A stretch of 64,000 nucleotides of DNA from Rutpela maculata. Taxonomy: Eukaryota > Arthropoda > Insecta > Coleoptera > Cerambycidae. Shown one piece after another: positions 44,021-55,479 of this stretch. Location of the stretch: the NCBI GenBank assembly GCA_936432065.2, contig OW386285.2, forward strand, positions 27,893,920-27,957,919, given 5' to 3'. A program made the translations under genes and the position numbers. The notes under the pieces were generated by a model. That model had not been told where the DNA came from, made no database searches, and saw only the letters and a program-made list of their open reading frames with translations. Numbering within the stretch: the stretch's first letter is position 1; every line of letters starts with the position of its first letter.

Positions 44021-44662
44021 TTATAAAATTTGGAGAGAGATTAAATGAGATTTAATCGTTTTGCGAAATTTATTTACAGAAGTTGTTTTCAGTTGGTCAT
44101 CATATATTATTGTAGATCGAGATTGCGTTATATACAAATTACTGTACTTTTTGAGTTTAAATACAAATCTGCAACAGCTACTTTGCATATTTTGCAAACG
44201 ATATTGCGTAATCTTATCAAGACATGGAAAGTATACTATTTTGCAATAATTTAAAATGGGCCCAAGATTTTCACACAATTTTTTTCTTACTTTAAAATTT
44301 AAAATACTTATATTAAAATATAACATTTTCAATGAGTATTATGCTTTTTTTAATAAAACTGCCACGTGCTCCGTGAAACGCATCTTATAGTCAAAAATAA
44401 GACCTAAATTTTTTGCTTCATTTAGAATGGGCAAGTATTGCCCATTTATAGCGATCTTTAGATTTGCCTTCGTGTATTCCCGTGTTTTATTAGAAGTAAA
44501 GCACAATACTGCACTTTTGGTGTCATTTAGTTTAATACTGCTTTGATTAGCATAATTATAAATAGAATCTAAGTCCGAATTAATTTAATCACGAATATTT
44601 ATTGTGTTTTCAGAAGGAAATTTATAAAACAATTGAGTATCATCGGCATTTACCATAATTGA
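44021..44662 (-). pseudogene. Jockey/I-like RT, C-terminal part
   Basis: Minus-strand reading begins VNADDTQLFYKF (catalytic pair), then SSIKLNDTKSAVLCF, INGQYLPILNEAKNLGLIFD, YKMRFTEHV, a stop, then MLYFNISILNFKVRKKLCEN, LGPILNYCKIVYF, YRLQNMQSSCCRFVFKLKKY and FRKTIKSHLI. This covers palm motifs C-E and the post-RT tail. Two in-frame stops near 44586 and 44333 inactivate it. Order on the minus strand is continuous over 640 bp. Confidence 0.88.
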
Positions 44663-44769
44663 TATTGTTATGAATTTGTTAATTTTAATTTTTTTTTTTT
44701 TTGAGATACACATGTATTAATTGACATAAACTTATATTAATTGTGATAAATAATAACAAATTTTTGACA

Positions 44770-45417
44770 ATAATTAAAAAACGTACAACGAAAAAAGGCA
44801 TTTTTTCGGAATTTTCAATTTTCCGGCAATTTTTCTCACTGCACTATATATATATTTTTTTTTTATTTATTGAAAGTAGACATAAAAACAAAAAAAATGA
44901 ACCCTGTCCGAACTCTATCGGACAAGTACTTTTATGAGGAATCGCAGTTGAAAATTTCACTTTTTTTTTTAAGTTGAATTAAACAACAACCGTTAAATGT
45001 TTTGCTTCAAAAAAAATAATGCTTATGTTGGACACCAAAAGGTATACTTTCACCAAGTTTGAGCTAAATCGAATTATTTTTGTGGAAGAAAAAATAAAAA
45101 ACCGAAAAGGGGGTTTTTTGCGTGTATCTCGAAAAATTTTGAGGTTAGGATAAAAACGTTCTCCACACAAGTTGTAGATTTCTTTATTACCTACAACTTT
45201 TATAATCAACTTTTTTCAATAGGATGCGTAATTAACCCAGAAATCGCAAAAAACCGTTTTTCACCCCTAAAAACCCACCCCATTTCACCCCAGATAACCT
45301 CAGGTGGTTCGGATTATTTTTTCTTCTTTAGTTGTGATATGTTCTAAAATATTCTGCTATCAGTTTGCTGTAACGAATTATTTTGTTGTTCAACCCTTAT
45401 CTAGCCTGGCCTAATAC
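44770..45417 (-). repeat. 650 bp repeat, right inverted copy
   Basis: Reverse complement of 37925-38575, ending at CTTATCTAGCCTGGCC followed by TA. Divergence is modest, mainly short indels in homopolymer runs. Confidence 0.85.
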
Positions 45418-45479
45418 GAAAAATTAAAGATTAATTAGCTACAATTAATGTAATATTTTTGTTAGGTAAAAAGGGGGGA

Positions 45480-45590
45480 AAGTTTTGTTTGGGGTGGAAT
45501 CGATTAAATATTGTTAGTAGAAAATGTTTTTCGAGTTTTTTCCTCTAAAAATCCGGCCTTAGAGACCCTCCTCCTTTAACCCGATTATAA
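45480..45590 (+). repeat. Dispersed repeat shared with 2.74-2.85 kb
   Basis: 'ggggtggaatcgattaaata', 'agtagaaaatgtttttc' and 'ccggccttagagaccctcct' match the earlier copy in the same orientation. Confidence 0.45.
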
Positions 45591-46555
45591 AAGATATTTA
45601 ATATAATGATAACTACACCGATGAACTGCAAATAAAACACAATTTTTTGTTTGGCTTCTCAAACAAAACTTTAATCATCTACATGATTAAATAGTTGCCA
45701 GAACTACAGAGGCAGATGTAAAATAGTAATAGCTTTATTTGAATTATTAGAGAAATTAGTAATCTGAAGAATTTACTTACGATTGAGACTTAACTCTCGA
45801 ATTTCAACGGCGTTAAAACAATCATTTGAGCAAATAAACTCCATTACTCCTTTCTGGCATCGTAATGTCTAAAAAATACTTCTAAATTATTAATGACCTA
45901 CTTGATATTGTTAAACCAGCTCATAATAACGCAAATAGTTTGAAAATAACTTTACACTCTTTCACACTTCCTTAAAATAACTAGATGAACAAGGATGAGC
46001 GCCCAAATAACAAAGTGGTGTGACGTCACACACCTCTCGAAAACACTCTAATAAACTCCTTAGTCTCTTGAAAAGTTTCAAATAATTTGAATTACAATTA
46101 TTATTATTTATTAATTAAATAACTAAATAATTTATGTTATGATGTAGTAGACAATTTCAAATGCGACCCTATAGTACTCTTGTCAGCATGTAATAGCGCG
46201 ACTTTGATATTTTTATAGGCAGTTTTGTAGCCTTTTTTATGTGCAGTATAAATATGTTATGAACTATACGCCCCTTAAATTGGGAATTTCCATATTTAAG
46301 GATAGGATTTTGCAGAGTGAGAGAGAAATATGCCTTTATATTGAATTTATTATAAATATTTAAAAAACCAAACATAGTATAATCTTTAAAACGGTTTTGG
46401 ATACTTGCAATTGCTCTAAAGAATACAACTATATATTTTTTTTATTGTAAATTTTTGTTGAACTTGAATATTGTAGTTTGTTATTGAAAATAATTCTTAA
46501 TTTTATTATTAGAGCATGGCATTTAATTTAACTATACACAAACTGATAATATGGT
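45590..46555. other. Intergenic sequence, no gene seen
   Basis: AT-rich; the 46169-46375 minus-strand frame lacks a recognisable domain. Confidence 0.4.
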
Positions 46556-46559
46556 ACTA

Positions 46560-47780
46560 CAAGCGACTCGAGAAAGGTTGAATATGGTGTTCCCAAAGGT
46601 ACGGTCCTGGGTCCATTATTATTTAATATTTATATAAACGATCTCTTAAAATTGCCATATAAAGGGAATATATTGAGTTTTGCTGACGATACTGTAGTTA
46701 TTTATGTAGCCGATACTTGAAATAAATTAAAAACTATGGCAGAGACAGACAAACAATGGTTCAACTACAACATACTCACTATAAATAAAGACAAAACTAA
46801 ATATCTCTCTTTTACATCCCATCAGAACAAACTACCCAACCTTGATTCACTAAATATAAAATTAGATAGTGATAGTAGCAGTATGATGATTGAGGGGGCT
46901 GATTTTGTTAAATATTTGGGAATAATTATAGACAAACATCTTAGATGGAATTTACTGGTAAATTATATTGTAAAAAGGTTAAGATCTCTGCTCTCTATAT
47001 TTAAATTTCTTAAACAATTTCTAAACCTAAAATAACTTAACATACTATTCCCTAGTTCAGTCACAGCTAATATATGGCATAATTGGTACGGGAGGTATAA
47101 TTTCCTAAAAAACCTAAATGTAATCCAAAAATGGCTGCTTAAAGTTATTTACGAAAAGATATTACAATACCGATAAACTATACCAAGAAAGAAAAAAATA
47201 GATGTAAGACGACTCTTTTGTGGAAAAATACTAATACAGCTATATAAAAACAAAGATCATGTCACATATACACTATACAGACCATACAATTACGCAATAA
47301 ACATATATTGACAACTAAACCCAAAATTAATAAAACAATTGGTCAAAGGAATCACAGATTCATTGGCTTGAAAATTTATGACACCCTACCATCTGAAATA
47401 AAAAACATAACATCATTATCATTATACAGGAAAAAAGTTAAATTATGGATTCAAAATACTCCTAGGTTAGTAATATGTCAAGTAATAGACCTTAAAATAC
47501 ATATTAATAGACAAATTAGTCAAAAAAGAAAACAAAATAAAACAGAAGAAAGCAATATTAATAGATACATATTTATATATACGATTTTTCTTCTCGCTTT
47601 CTTTTTCCATATCCTTTTATTAAAGTAAAGAACGCCACTTTTTACTTTCTACTACAACTGATTAATCTTGAACAGTTATATTTGGTAAATGTTCCACCGT
47701 CAAGTACTTACTTGTAGTCTATCCAATGTACTATTGGCCAAAGAAATGAATAAATTTATTATTATTATTATTATTAGTAC
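46560..47780 (+). mobile_element. 5'-truncated LINE with ATT-repeat tail
   Basis: RT coding (46575-47035), post-RT remnants (to 47628) and a 3' end 'gaatgaataaatttattatt' followed by ATT repeats (to about 47777). Coding is broken by stops and shifts. Confidence 0.8.
46575..47628 (+). pseudogene. Reverse transcriptase and post-RT region, decayed
   Basis: Reads EYGVPKGTVLGPLLF, IYINDLLKLP and SFADDTVVIY, then a stop at 46719. The open block from 46736 gives LTINKDKTKYLSFTS, ADFVKYLGIIIDKHLRWN and RSLLSIFKFLKQF. The final block 47308-47628 has RNHRFIGLKIYDTLPSEI and LSLYRKKVKLWIQN. Motif order RT4-RT5-RT7 then the C-terminal 'FN/YDxLPxEI ... YKKxVKxWL' is typical of jockey-like ORF2. A frame break lies between 47035 and 47308. 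Confidence 0.88.
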
Positions 47781-47929
47781 TTTTACGGAGTAATCTGAAT
47801 ATTAACTTATTCTCGATCCATGTTAAGTCATCCAATATGTATGTATACCACTTTTTTAATTCACCACATCTCTTTTGTGTTAAATATTTATTAATTTAAT
47901 ACCTATCTCGCGTTCAAGTACCCGGTACT

Positions 47930-48075
47930 TCTGCGAGTCCCCATCTTGTTTATTTACAATATTTCTCCGTTGTCATCTATTGTATTTTATTTTGTATTAT
48001 ATTTTTCTGAATTTATTATATATTGTACTGGGTTTAAATGGGAAATAAACTATATTATTATTATTATTCCTTAGA
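47930..48075 (+). mobile_element. LINE 3' end, second ATT tail
   Basis: 'ggtttaaatgggaaataaac' followed by 'tatattattattattatt' forms a typical LINE 3' tail with AATAAA signal. No attached coding sequence. Confidence 0.55.
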
Positions 48076-48079
48076 GCAG

Positions 48080-49185
48080 TGGGAAGTACCTGAAACTATT
48101 TTAAAGATTATACCATTTATATTTTTAAATATTTTTAATAAACGCATATTTCCCTCACATTTTGCAAAATCGTATCCTTAACAACTTCTTTTTTTTTGTA
48201 AATTGTACTAGCTCTGTTTGCTAAAGATTAACTACTATATGTCCACTTATTTACGGAAACCCTGTGTATATATAAATTATTTTTCATTATTTTTCGGACG
48301 TTCTCTGAATCATTCCACGCTGTAACCTTCTAAAGTATTTATCAAGGTTTACACCGTAAGTGTGACTTTGTACATTATAGCTTTTTATCTTTTATAGGCT
48401 TTACAAGTTTGTTTAAAAAATCTGTAGAGATCCTTTTTAAAGTCTTTATTAAGCTGGTACATTTTTATACAAATTAGAATAAAACAATTATATTTTTTCG
48501 TTAAACAAACGTCATGGGAGAACAAGCCGACTTCAAAAATCGTTTATCTAATTCCAACTGTTTTTCTTTAAATGAATGCGACCATTTGGAACGAGTTTCT
48601 TTCGATTTGCGACCTTTGTCTGGTGTACCACTCGATCGCAATATGCGGAAATTACTTTATTAGCATTAGGATCGATGCTGTCTTCTTATTATTGAAGTCT
48701 TGTATCTTCTCTCTGTTTTTGATATCGGTACAAATATACTACTCTATTGTAATATCGTTTAAAAAACAATCCCGTAGTATTTTTCCGTTAGAACAGTATT
48801 TTATAATTGTTGTAAATAAAAGTTGCATAATCTATTGCTCGTGCTCGAATCGAAATTAAATGGAAAATTTTATTATTTTCAACTACATAAATTAATACAG
48901 TAATCGCAAAATATGATGGAATTAATTCATGAAAGCTGAATTTTGAATATCATGTTCTTTCATAATTTACAAATAATATTCCAAAATTCTCCATATTTGT
49001 TCAATCAGTTAGTTACATTCGCCATTTCGAAAAAAGGCGGCCATTTAAAGTTTTTCTCTGTCGTTATTGGTTCTACAGTAAAGACTTATAGTACAGTATA
49101 AAAATCAAGAAAAAGAAATCTCTATAATTTTACATTTAAGCAAATTTTCAATTTCGATACAAAATTTTCCATAAACTCAGCTGGA
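48080..49185. other. Intergenic sequence, no gene seen
   Basis: A 95-codon frame at 48572-48859 is hydrophobic and Cys/Ser-rich without recognisable identity. No repeat identified. Confidence 0.35.
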
Positions 49186-49189
49186 GCCA

Positions 49190-49405
49190 AAATATAGGAA
49201 CCTATTTAAGAATTACCTAACTGATAGACCCCAAGTAGTAGAAACAAAGAACAAAAGTAGCTTTTCTAAAACAGTCAAAACTGGTATTCCTCCGGGCACA
49301 GCATTAGGATCTATTCTAATTATTTATATTATATCCAAATGATCTATTAAAACAAAATGAACATTGCATATACATGAACATGTATACCATTTGCACATGA
49401 TATAC
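49190..49405 (+). pseudogene. Reverse transcriptase fragment
   Basis: Reads RNLFKNYLTDRPQVVETKNK, then KTGIPPGTALGSILI, an RT motif-B block (normally GVPQGTALGPLLF). The YADD region that should follow is not readable. Too short to classify. Confidence 0.65.
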
Positions 49406-49519
49406 TTAGTACTATTATGCTCCGTGGATACATAGTATTCATGGTGTTTAAACTATGTTGAAGACTAGTTAGATATAAATCTTCTTTCACTTAATGTAAA
49501 GAAAATTAAATATATGACA

Positions 49520-50115
49520 TTCAAAGATTCACTAACAGAAAGTGTCCAATTTTACTCTTGGAGTCACAGTTTCCGGGCTGACTGGTATCAGCTGGCTCGG
49601 AAGACATGCAACCCCCAGATCAAAGGTCGAAGCGACCCAGACCCATGTAACAAAATTAGATGGGAAATTTAGCATGTTCCAACCATTCAAAACTCCTGGG
49701 ATGGATGAAATTGACGCAGTTTAGCCCAAAAAGGAGCAGAATGTATTAATATCATATCTGTGAAAAAAATTAGAATCTCTGTCTGGCCTCACATATGGCA
49801 GAAGGTGAAGATCTACCAAGAATAGGTTATCAGACCAAATGCCCATGTTTTACAGGCCTATAAGCGTTGCCCTCTTTCCTACATAAAACATCGGAAGTAT
49901 TAAATTGAATTAAAAAACACTAAGGGAAAATCCCCTTAATGAGCGCCAAATGCATATCAGTCAACAGAGCTTATGCTGGATGATTTGAACGGGCTACTAA
50001 CAAAATCATTAGATGACAAAGAAATGACAGCGGCGATTAAAGTCAGCCTAGAAAAAATCATATCCCAGTGTGTGATAAGAAATCACTATCAGTTCCTCTC
50101 AACTGCATTGTGGTG
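49520..50115 (+). pseudogene. LINE RT N-terminal region, R1-like
   Basis: An open block gives QPFKTPGMDEIDAV (typical 'FKSPGPDGI'), followed with frame breaks by YRPISVALFPT (normally YRPISLTS), then LNERQMHISQQSL (normally 'QHAFxxGxS') and LTKSLDDKEMTAAIKVSLEK (normally a 'DIxGAFD' context). Motif order matches RT0-RT2 of R1/jockey LINEs. Several stops and shifts. Not obviously continuous with the RT piece just upstream. Confidence 0.65.
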
Positions 50116-50119
50116 TAGT

Positions 50120-51175
50120 TAAATGGGGAACGTAAATAATTTTTTCTATCCAGAAAATATACATTATCTTCAAGGATGTTCAAATTCTGTTGAAAAACAA
50201 CCTGTATCTAGTTAACCAAGCAATTTAGAACTCTTTGCTCTATAGGTAATTTCGAATAAGCAATCACCTACCAAAATTTGTAACATTGTCACAACACGGT
50301 ACTACGTTTTGGTGTTTTCTCTTTCTCTTTTATGTATCAACGCTGACGTTAAACTAATAGAAGTAAATAAATATTCAATACCGCCGCAAAAAATACAATC
50401 AATGTATTAACTATTAATAGTATAAAAGTTCCATTACTTATAATAAAAAAAAATGTTAATAATTAATTTAATTCTCATAATCGTCCAAGGTACGTGGAAT
50501 TGAACATGACTGGTACACTTTATGATTGTAAATTATTACGGAATGCGTGGGCACATTGTCAATAAATTAACATTGCTGTAACTTATAAGGTTAACAATGC
50601 GTCGTTTGAGCGACGCGTTATCGGTGAAAAATTAAACGATTCCGTGAATTTTCTATAATTCGAGCCCAACTTCGTATCAATAGTAAATTACAAGGAAGTA
50701 TTTAACTGGGTTATAATTAAAATTACGGTCGAACCGACCATCAAGCGGATAAAACCAAAACGAAATTGAAAAGCATAAATTCCACTTACAAAAAGTTTTA
50801 CTTTAATCTAGATTTCATAGATTTCATATTCCTGATATACAATTCATGGATTGATTGGAAACCATTACTACAGTCAAATTACTATAGCATTCAGAATTTT
50901 TTAAAATTATAATTTTATTTATTTTCTTATGAACTATTATTTTAAACCTTATATAACATTAATAATTCGCTAATAGCCTCTCATAAACTCGAACTACCCG
51001 AACTCGCACCTAATCCTACGCAAGCAGGTATTCCTCTAAGAACTGAGAAATAAGAAGGCAGAGGATGAGAACCTGGTGAGACAGCAGAAGCTGATGCATT
51101 CTTTCTTTCATAAAAGTCTACGAGATCAATATCTAATGACTTGATGTTTGATTTTCTCAAAGCAGCAAGCTTAAG
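50120..51175. other. Intergenic; 50540-50780 more balanced
   Basis: No gene recognised. 50540-50780 ('gcgtcgtttgagcgacgcgt' palindromic patch near 50600) is less AT-rich and single-copy here. The minus-strand frame at 50981-51187 has no known domain. Confidence 0.3.
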
Positions 51176-51179
51176 GCCG

Positions 51180-51890
51180 GAGACCAAGGGTTTTGTATTG
51201 GCGTGTCAGGATATGGAGTAAGATCGGAGTGTTATTTTCTGTAATTCACATCCTGAGACCTTAGCACATATACTCTCGGCATGTCCCGTTCGTACAATAT
51301 CACCCTATATCACCAACGCAGCTCTTAGGGTGCTCTATTGCCATATTAGGCACGCTTATGGCATCGACCAAGGTCCCATCGTGCCGTACGTGCCCCAGGA
51401 AATTGAGGCAGTCGTAGAGATATTGGAATTACTCCTTTCCAACAGCCCGAAAACTGGATGTCATCAAGTCAGACATAGTGCTTCTGGATTTAATTGAAAA
51501 GAAAATGTTTCTTTGTTCAGCAGAGGGAGATGTTATAACGAAAGAAATCCAGAAACCAGATAAATACAAAGACTTGCAGTTTGAATTTAGTAGATGTAAA
51601 TTGGTGGTCTTGATAATTGGTAATCTTGGGGGGGTCAGACTGTCTTTTCTTAAGGAACTCGTCTGCACATCGGTCTCCACAAATCTGGCCCGTATGCAAA
51701 AAGCAGCTCTGCTAGGTTCACTCCGTGTTGCGAAATCGCAAGAGGCTGCGTTTTAGGTAACGTCAACACCACGTTGTCACTTATCTCACATCGCCATTGT
51801 TTGAGATGTGATATGAAGGCTAAAGTGCCCCTACTACTTAGGACTGATCGTCGTAGTGATAACTGAATAATGGGATAATAATAATAACAA
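51180..51890 (+). mobile_element. R2/RTE-type LINE 3' end
   Basis: Carries the zinc-knuckle-like ETLAHILSACPV (51257-51290 region), NAALRVLYCHIRHAYGIDQ, and an open block (51478-51756) ending MQKAALLGSLRVAKSQEAAF. In R2/R4-type LINEs the C-terminus has 'HPETLxHIxxxC' and then 'VxxxQKxALLGTAxxLRK'. The 3' end is 'gggataataataataacaag'. The 51478 frame contains IIGNLGGVRLSFLKELVCTS in the position of the usual 'VIGALG' block. Confidence 0.75.
51478..51756 (+). pseudogene. C-terminal ORF block of R2-type LINE
   Basis: The 92-residue stretch DVITKEIQKPDKYKDLQFEF then CKLVVLIIGNLGG ... MQKAALLGSLRVAKSQEAAF resembles the last ~90 residues of R2/R4-like polyproteins. Upstream coding (51180-51430) is in a different frame, so the copy is broken. 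Confidence 0.7.
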
Positions 51891-51962
51891 GATTTACAGT
51901 ATTATTTTCATACATTTACGGGTTCTAACAAAATAAATGCACCTAATTTTACAAGGTGTGAT

Positions 51963-52285
51963 GTGTTACAACCCCTAGAATGATGTATTTGCACCTACTC
52001 GAGAAAGAACCTACCAGAAATTCCAAAGTGACAATCTGGAATTATCTAGAGAATGGTGGCGTCATCACAGAAAAATCGAGATCTGTCATTTTTTGGTATA
52101 AAAGACCGACCGCATTCTCGGCGAGTAGTTCAGAAAGTATAGAAAGTGAGGTTAAGACTTAAAAGAGAAACAAAGTGATAAACATTGTGATTTTTAGTCA
52201 GTAAAGTGTATTTAAATTAATAATAGTATTGTGAAGTATCCAGTAAATATTTAATAAAGTGTGTTAGTGGACATCTCTTGTTATA
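51963..52285 (+). mobile_element. Candidate LTR with TATA box and polyA signal
   Basis: Starts TGTTACAACCCC, has GGTATAAAAGACC (about 52098), a probable start region 'cgagtagttcagaaag' about 30 bp later, and AATAAAGTGTG (about 52254), ending near 'tcttgttata'. The following 'ttttggaacctac' could be a decayed primer-binding site. Layout fits a roughly 320 bp gypsy-type LTR. No second LTR or gag-pol frame is present, so it may be a solo LTR or truncated. Ends are not a clean TG...CA pair. Confidence 0.45.
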
Positions 52286-52489
52286 ATTTTTGGAACCTAC
52301 GAATTTGCAAGGGGTAGTTTCCTAAGGGTGGAAACACGTGACAAAGGAAATGGTTTTGTGCTTTAGCAGTTTACTAACATCTTTATATATGACCTTAATT
52401 CTATATACTATGTATTCCATATACTGCACTTTCTCAGGGCAGTTGTTGTTTTCTGTATAACTTTTTGGATGTGGGTATTCCATGTCAGT

Positions 52490-52840
52490 TCTTGGTCAAA
52501 AAAGACTCGCTAGCAAATAGAGTTTTCACTCAACTAAGCGCTAAGGGTGCTAAACCTCCCAAGACTCCTTTTCGTGTAAAAGTGACCACCGTGGTTTTGT
52601 GAGGCTTTATGGAGAGTCCTTTTTCATTGATCACCTGTCGAAAATATTTAGGGTTCTTTGTAAACGCTCTGATATCGTGTTCGCAAATCACCCTTGACTA
52701 GTATCACCAGCATATATTCCTTCCACGGAAATTTTTCGGAGTTCATCAACAGTGCCCACAGCAGTGGAGATAATAATACTTCTCCTTGGGATTAGCTTGT
52801 ATTCACCTTTGCCTCAATGATAGCCTCACCTAGATCGGAT
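52490..52840 (-). pseudogene. R1/Loa-like RT fragment
   Basis: Minus-strand reading shows LSPLLWALLM (from the usual GGVLSPLLW), VDELRKISVEGIYAGDTSQG, FANTISERLQRTLNIFDRWS and KPHKTTVVTFTRKGVLGG across three frames. This is the RT motif-B to motif-D order with YAGD replacing the catalytic YADD. Frame breaks throughout. Confidence 0.65.
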
Positions 52841-52999
52841 ATCACAATATATTTTTTATTATACCTGCCTTCAAATTACATCTAAATATTAAATTAATAA
52901 CAAACGGAACTATTTCAAGTAAATGTTAAGTGTACAATTATGATTATTTGATATTTGAATACCACCTGCTGTGTTCAGGTCTATATGAACATATGTACA

Positions 53000-53890
53000 T
53001 ACTATTTACTGACTGTCATGTTGTGCAACGTTCGGTCCGTTCACATTAACTACAGATGTTGACGCAGCACTAATTTCTCTATTAACTCCTCCAGAAATTA
53101 GCTTCAAAACTTCGATCTTGTTCACTGTAGACTTCTCAATGTAACCAGAAGCAACCGCGGAGGATTTCCAACCTACTTGACATTTAAGCTCATTCACATT
53201 CATGCCTCCATTAGCCCTAATTGTTGCGGACGTTTTGTCTCAAAAGCGTGGCCGGTGTATTTATCTGCGTATGGTAGAGTCAAAAATCGTGCTACAAGAG
53301 ATCATCTGCCAAATGTATTAATACCAACGACTTGCTTGATGCACTTTCGTTGGTATAGAAACACCCTATCTATAGTGACATTCTTCAGACGTAACGAGAG
53401 GTACTTGTTAAATTTCGGAACAAATTCAATATTTTTATCGTCAACAACTGCAAATTTTCGAGCCTTGTCAGTTTTCGTTAGACAGTTGCTAATAATCAGG
53501 ATATTACCTTCTCTTGTAAAGTCACTCATGTGCAAATTGCAGATTTTGTACCCTTATATAAACCAAAAACACTACAAATAGCGACAATTTCAAAGTATTA
53601 TCTTAGACGACAACTTAGATCTTTTTAGGTTCAAAACCTTTGTTCGCTCTTTTCATAAATGCATGAAATTTATGGTAGATGCTAAATCTATTCTAATTTT
53701 TATTCTCACACTTGTAGTTTCGTATGGATAACCAAATTGCGGATTTTTATTTCTTGGACATTTTCATCATTTATTACTGAACATTACTTACTGATTCATT
53801 AACACTATGAGCCTCTTTCTTCTCCATCCACTGCACTAACTTTTCATATTCTTTACAATAAGGATCAATCCCTAGATTTTGCAGGAATTA
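53000..53890 (-). pseudogene. Decayed Crypton-like tyrosine recombinase, copy B
   Basis: Minus-strand blocks in order: YCKEYEKLVQWMEKKEAHSV ending NES at a GTAAGT donor (about 53870-53795); MSDFTREGNILIISNCLTKT, KFNKYLSLRLKNVTIDRVFL, YQRKCIKQVVGINTFG (53535-53302); FLTLPYADKYTGHAF (about 53245-53290, HxxR degraded); GWKSSAVASGYIEKSTVNKI (53170-53110) and a C-terminal tail to the stop at 53006. Each aligns with the intact recombinase in the same order. The catalytic Tyr block survives; the box I Arg block and HxxR are lost. Divergence from both other copies suggests independent decay rather than a recent duplication. Confidence 0.78.
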
Positions 53891-53894
53891 GTGT

Positions 53895-54385
53895 AAATTT
53901 TCGATTTCAAATTAAACTTTTTCTTTACTCGTACTTGTAACGTTAAACTCGTTGCGCGTGCTTTAAAAGATTACTTATACACTTGTATCATATACTATTA
54001 CCGTTTTAGATGTATCAAAGAAAAAATCGATTCCTTCGGAAAAACTTCAATCGGTGTCATATTAACTAAAAGTTTTGGAACATTTTATTTTTTGATTATT
54101 ACTTTAATTTTGCGGGCAATTCACTTACAAAGTTTGTAACGTACTCACTGGAACATCCAGTATATTACTTGTTAAAATGAGTAGATCGGCGCTAAAAATT
54201 ACAAATTTTAAAATATTTTAGGCTGCATAAAATAAACTTGACACCGTTTTGATCAATTTTCCACAGTTTTGAGGAAATAGTCAGCTTTCGGTAGCTTTAA
54301 TGATAATTCATAAACATCGTATATGGGATGTTAAATTTAGTTACGTCATTTTGATATATTTTAATTGCATATATGACATTGACGT
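53895..54385. other. Intergenic sequence, no gene seen
   Basis: AT-rich; no feature recognised before the fold-back element. Confidence 0.4.
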
Positions 54386-54387
54386 TA

Positions 54388-55476
54388 CAGAACACTACTC
54401 CAGTCGAATTAGACATAATAAAAAAATTTGCGTCCTGTGGACTTTTTTTGTGGAAGTTGTTTAAGAGGGCATAATAAGCAAGCACAGAAAACTACACCCT
54501 GCTACACCATGTGCGTCCCCTATTTTTAGGGGTTGAAACTTTGAAATTTTACTTATGTGTCCATATCTTTTTCCCTATTACCCGTAGAGCTGTTTACCGA
54601 GTTACATTTTTCATCCCTTCTCTACATAATATACATATTACACATTTGCCGTAGGACAAAAGGTTTTGGCTGTACGAGGCCGGAAAGGTGGCGCTGTCCG
54701 AATTTGGGGGGTCTTCTGTACAGGACAAACGGCTATTATTTCCAGTCTACAATACTACACATACTAATGCTCTTAAGGAGGGATGATGATTTGTGAGAAA
54801 ACTTTCATCGAATACCGCGCGGTTTCCATGATACGGGATGTTGAAATTTTGAAAACTCCTTTTTTAAAAAAAAGTGAACCTACTTTTTTCGCTATTTTTT
54901 CTTTTCATATATGTACGACCCTAATATAAGAAAATTTATGTTGGTTTCATTTTAATACATTCATTGGTTTAGGAGCTAGACAGCAAAATATGCCAAAAAT
55001 GGCTATTTTGGTATTGTTGCATTAAAAAAACCAAAACCAGTATAATTCTGGTAAATGTTTTTGTTTATCCTAAAAGTCCAATTCATTGCGCATAGAAAAT
55101 GTGTTTTTGTATTTAAATAGGATCAACACTTATTGTGTAATAACGATTTATGTCATGTGTTCTCCAGTCTCCCTTTCCGGCCTCATACAACCAAAACCTT
55201 TTATCCTACGGTAAATGTGTAATATGTATATTATTAGGAGGGGTGAATCTTCAAAAAGCGTAACTTGGTAAAGAGTCCTATGGGCAATAGGGAAAAAGAT
55301 ATGGACACATAAGTAAAATTTCAAACTTTCAACCCCTAAAAATATGGGACGGACATGGTGTAGCAGGGTGTAGTTTTCTGTGCTTGCTTATTATGCCCTC
55401 GTAAACAACTTCCACAAAATAAAGTCCACAGGACGCAAAATTTTTTATTATGTCTAATTCGACTGGTCTACACTGA
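54388..55476. mobile_element. Fold-back element, 1.09 kb, ~310 bp arms
   Basis: The left arm (54388 to about 54720) and right arm (about 55150-55476) pair through 'gaattagacataataaaaaa', 'gcaagcacagaaaactacac', 'aggggttgaaa' and 'gtaggacaaaaggttttggc' regions. The spacer of about 430 bp is non-coding. The outer edges read 'ccagtcgaattagac' on both sides; no target duplication was resolved. Confidence 0.8.
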
Positions 55477-55479
55477 ATG

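Noticed and set aside
53177..53581. 134-codon plus-strand frame
   Set aside because: Lies antisense to the recombinase copy B coding blocks, which have clear homology.
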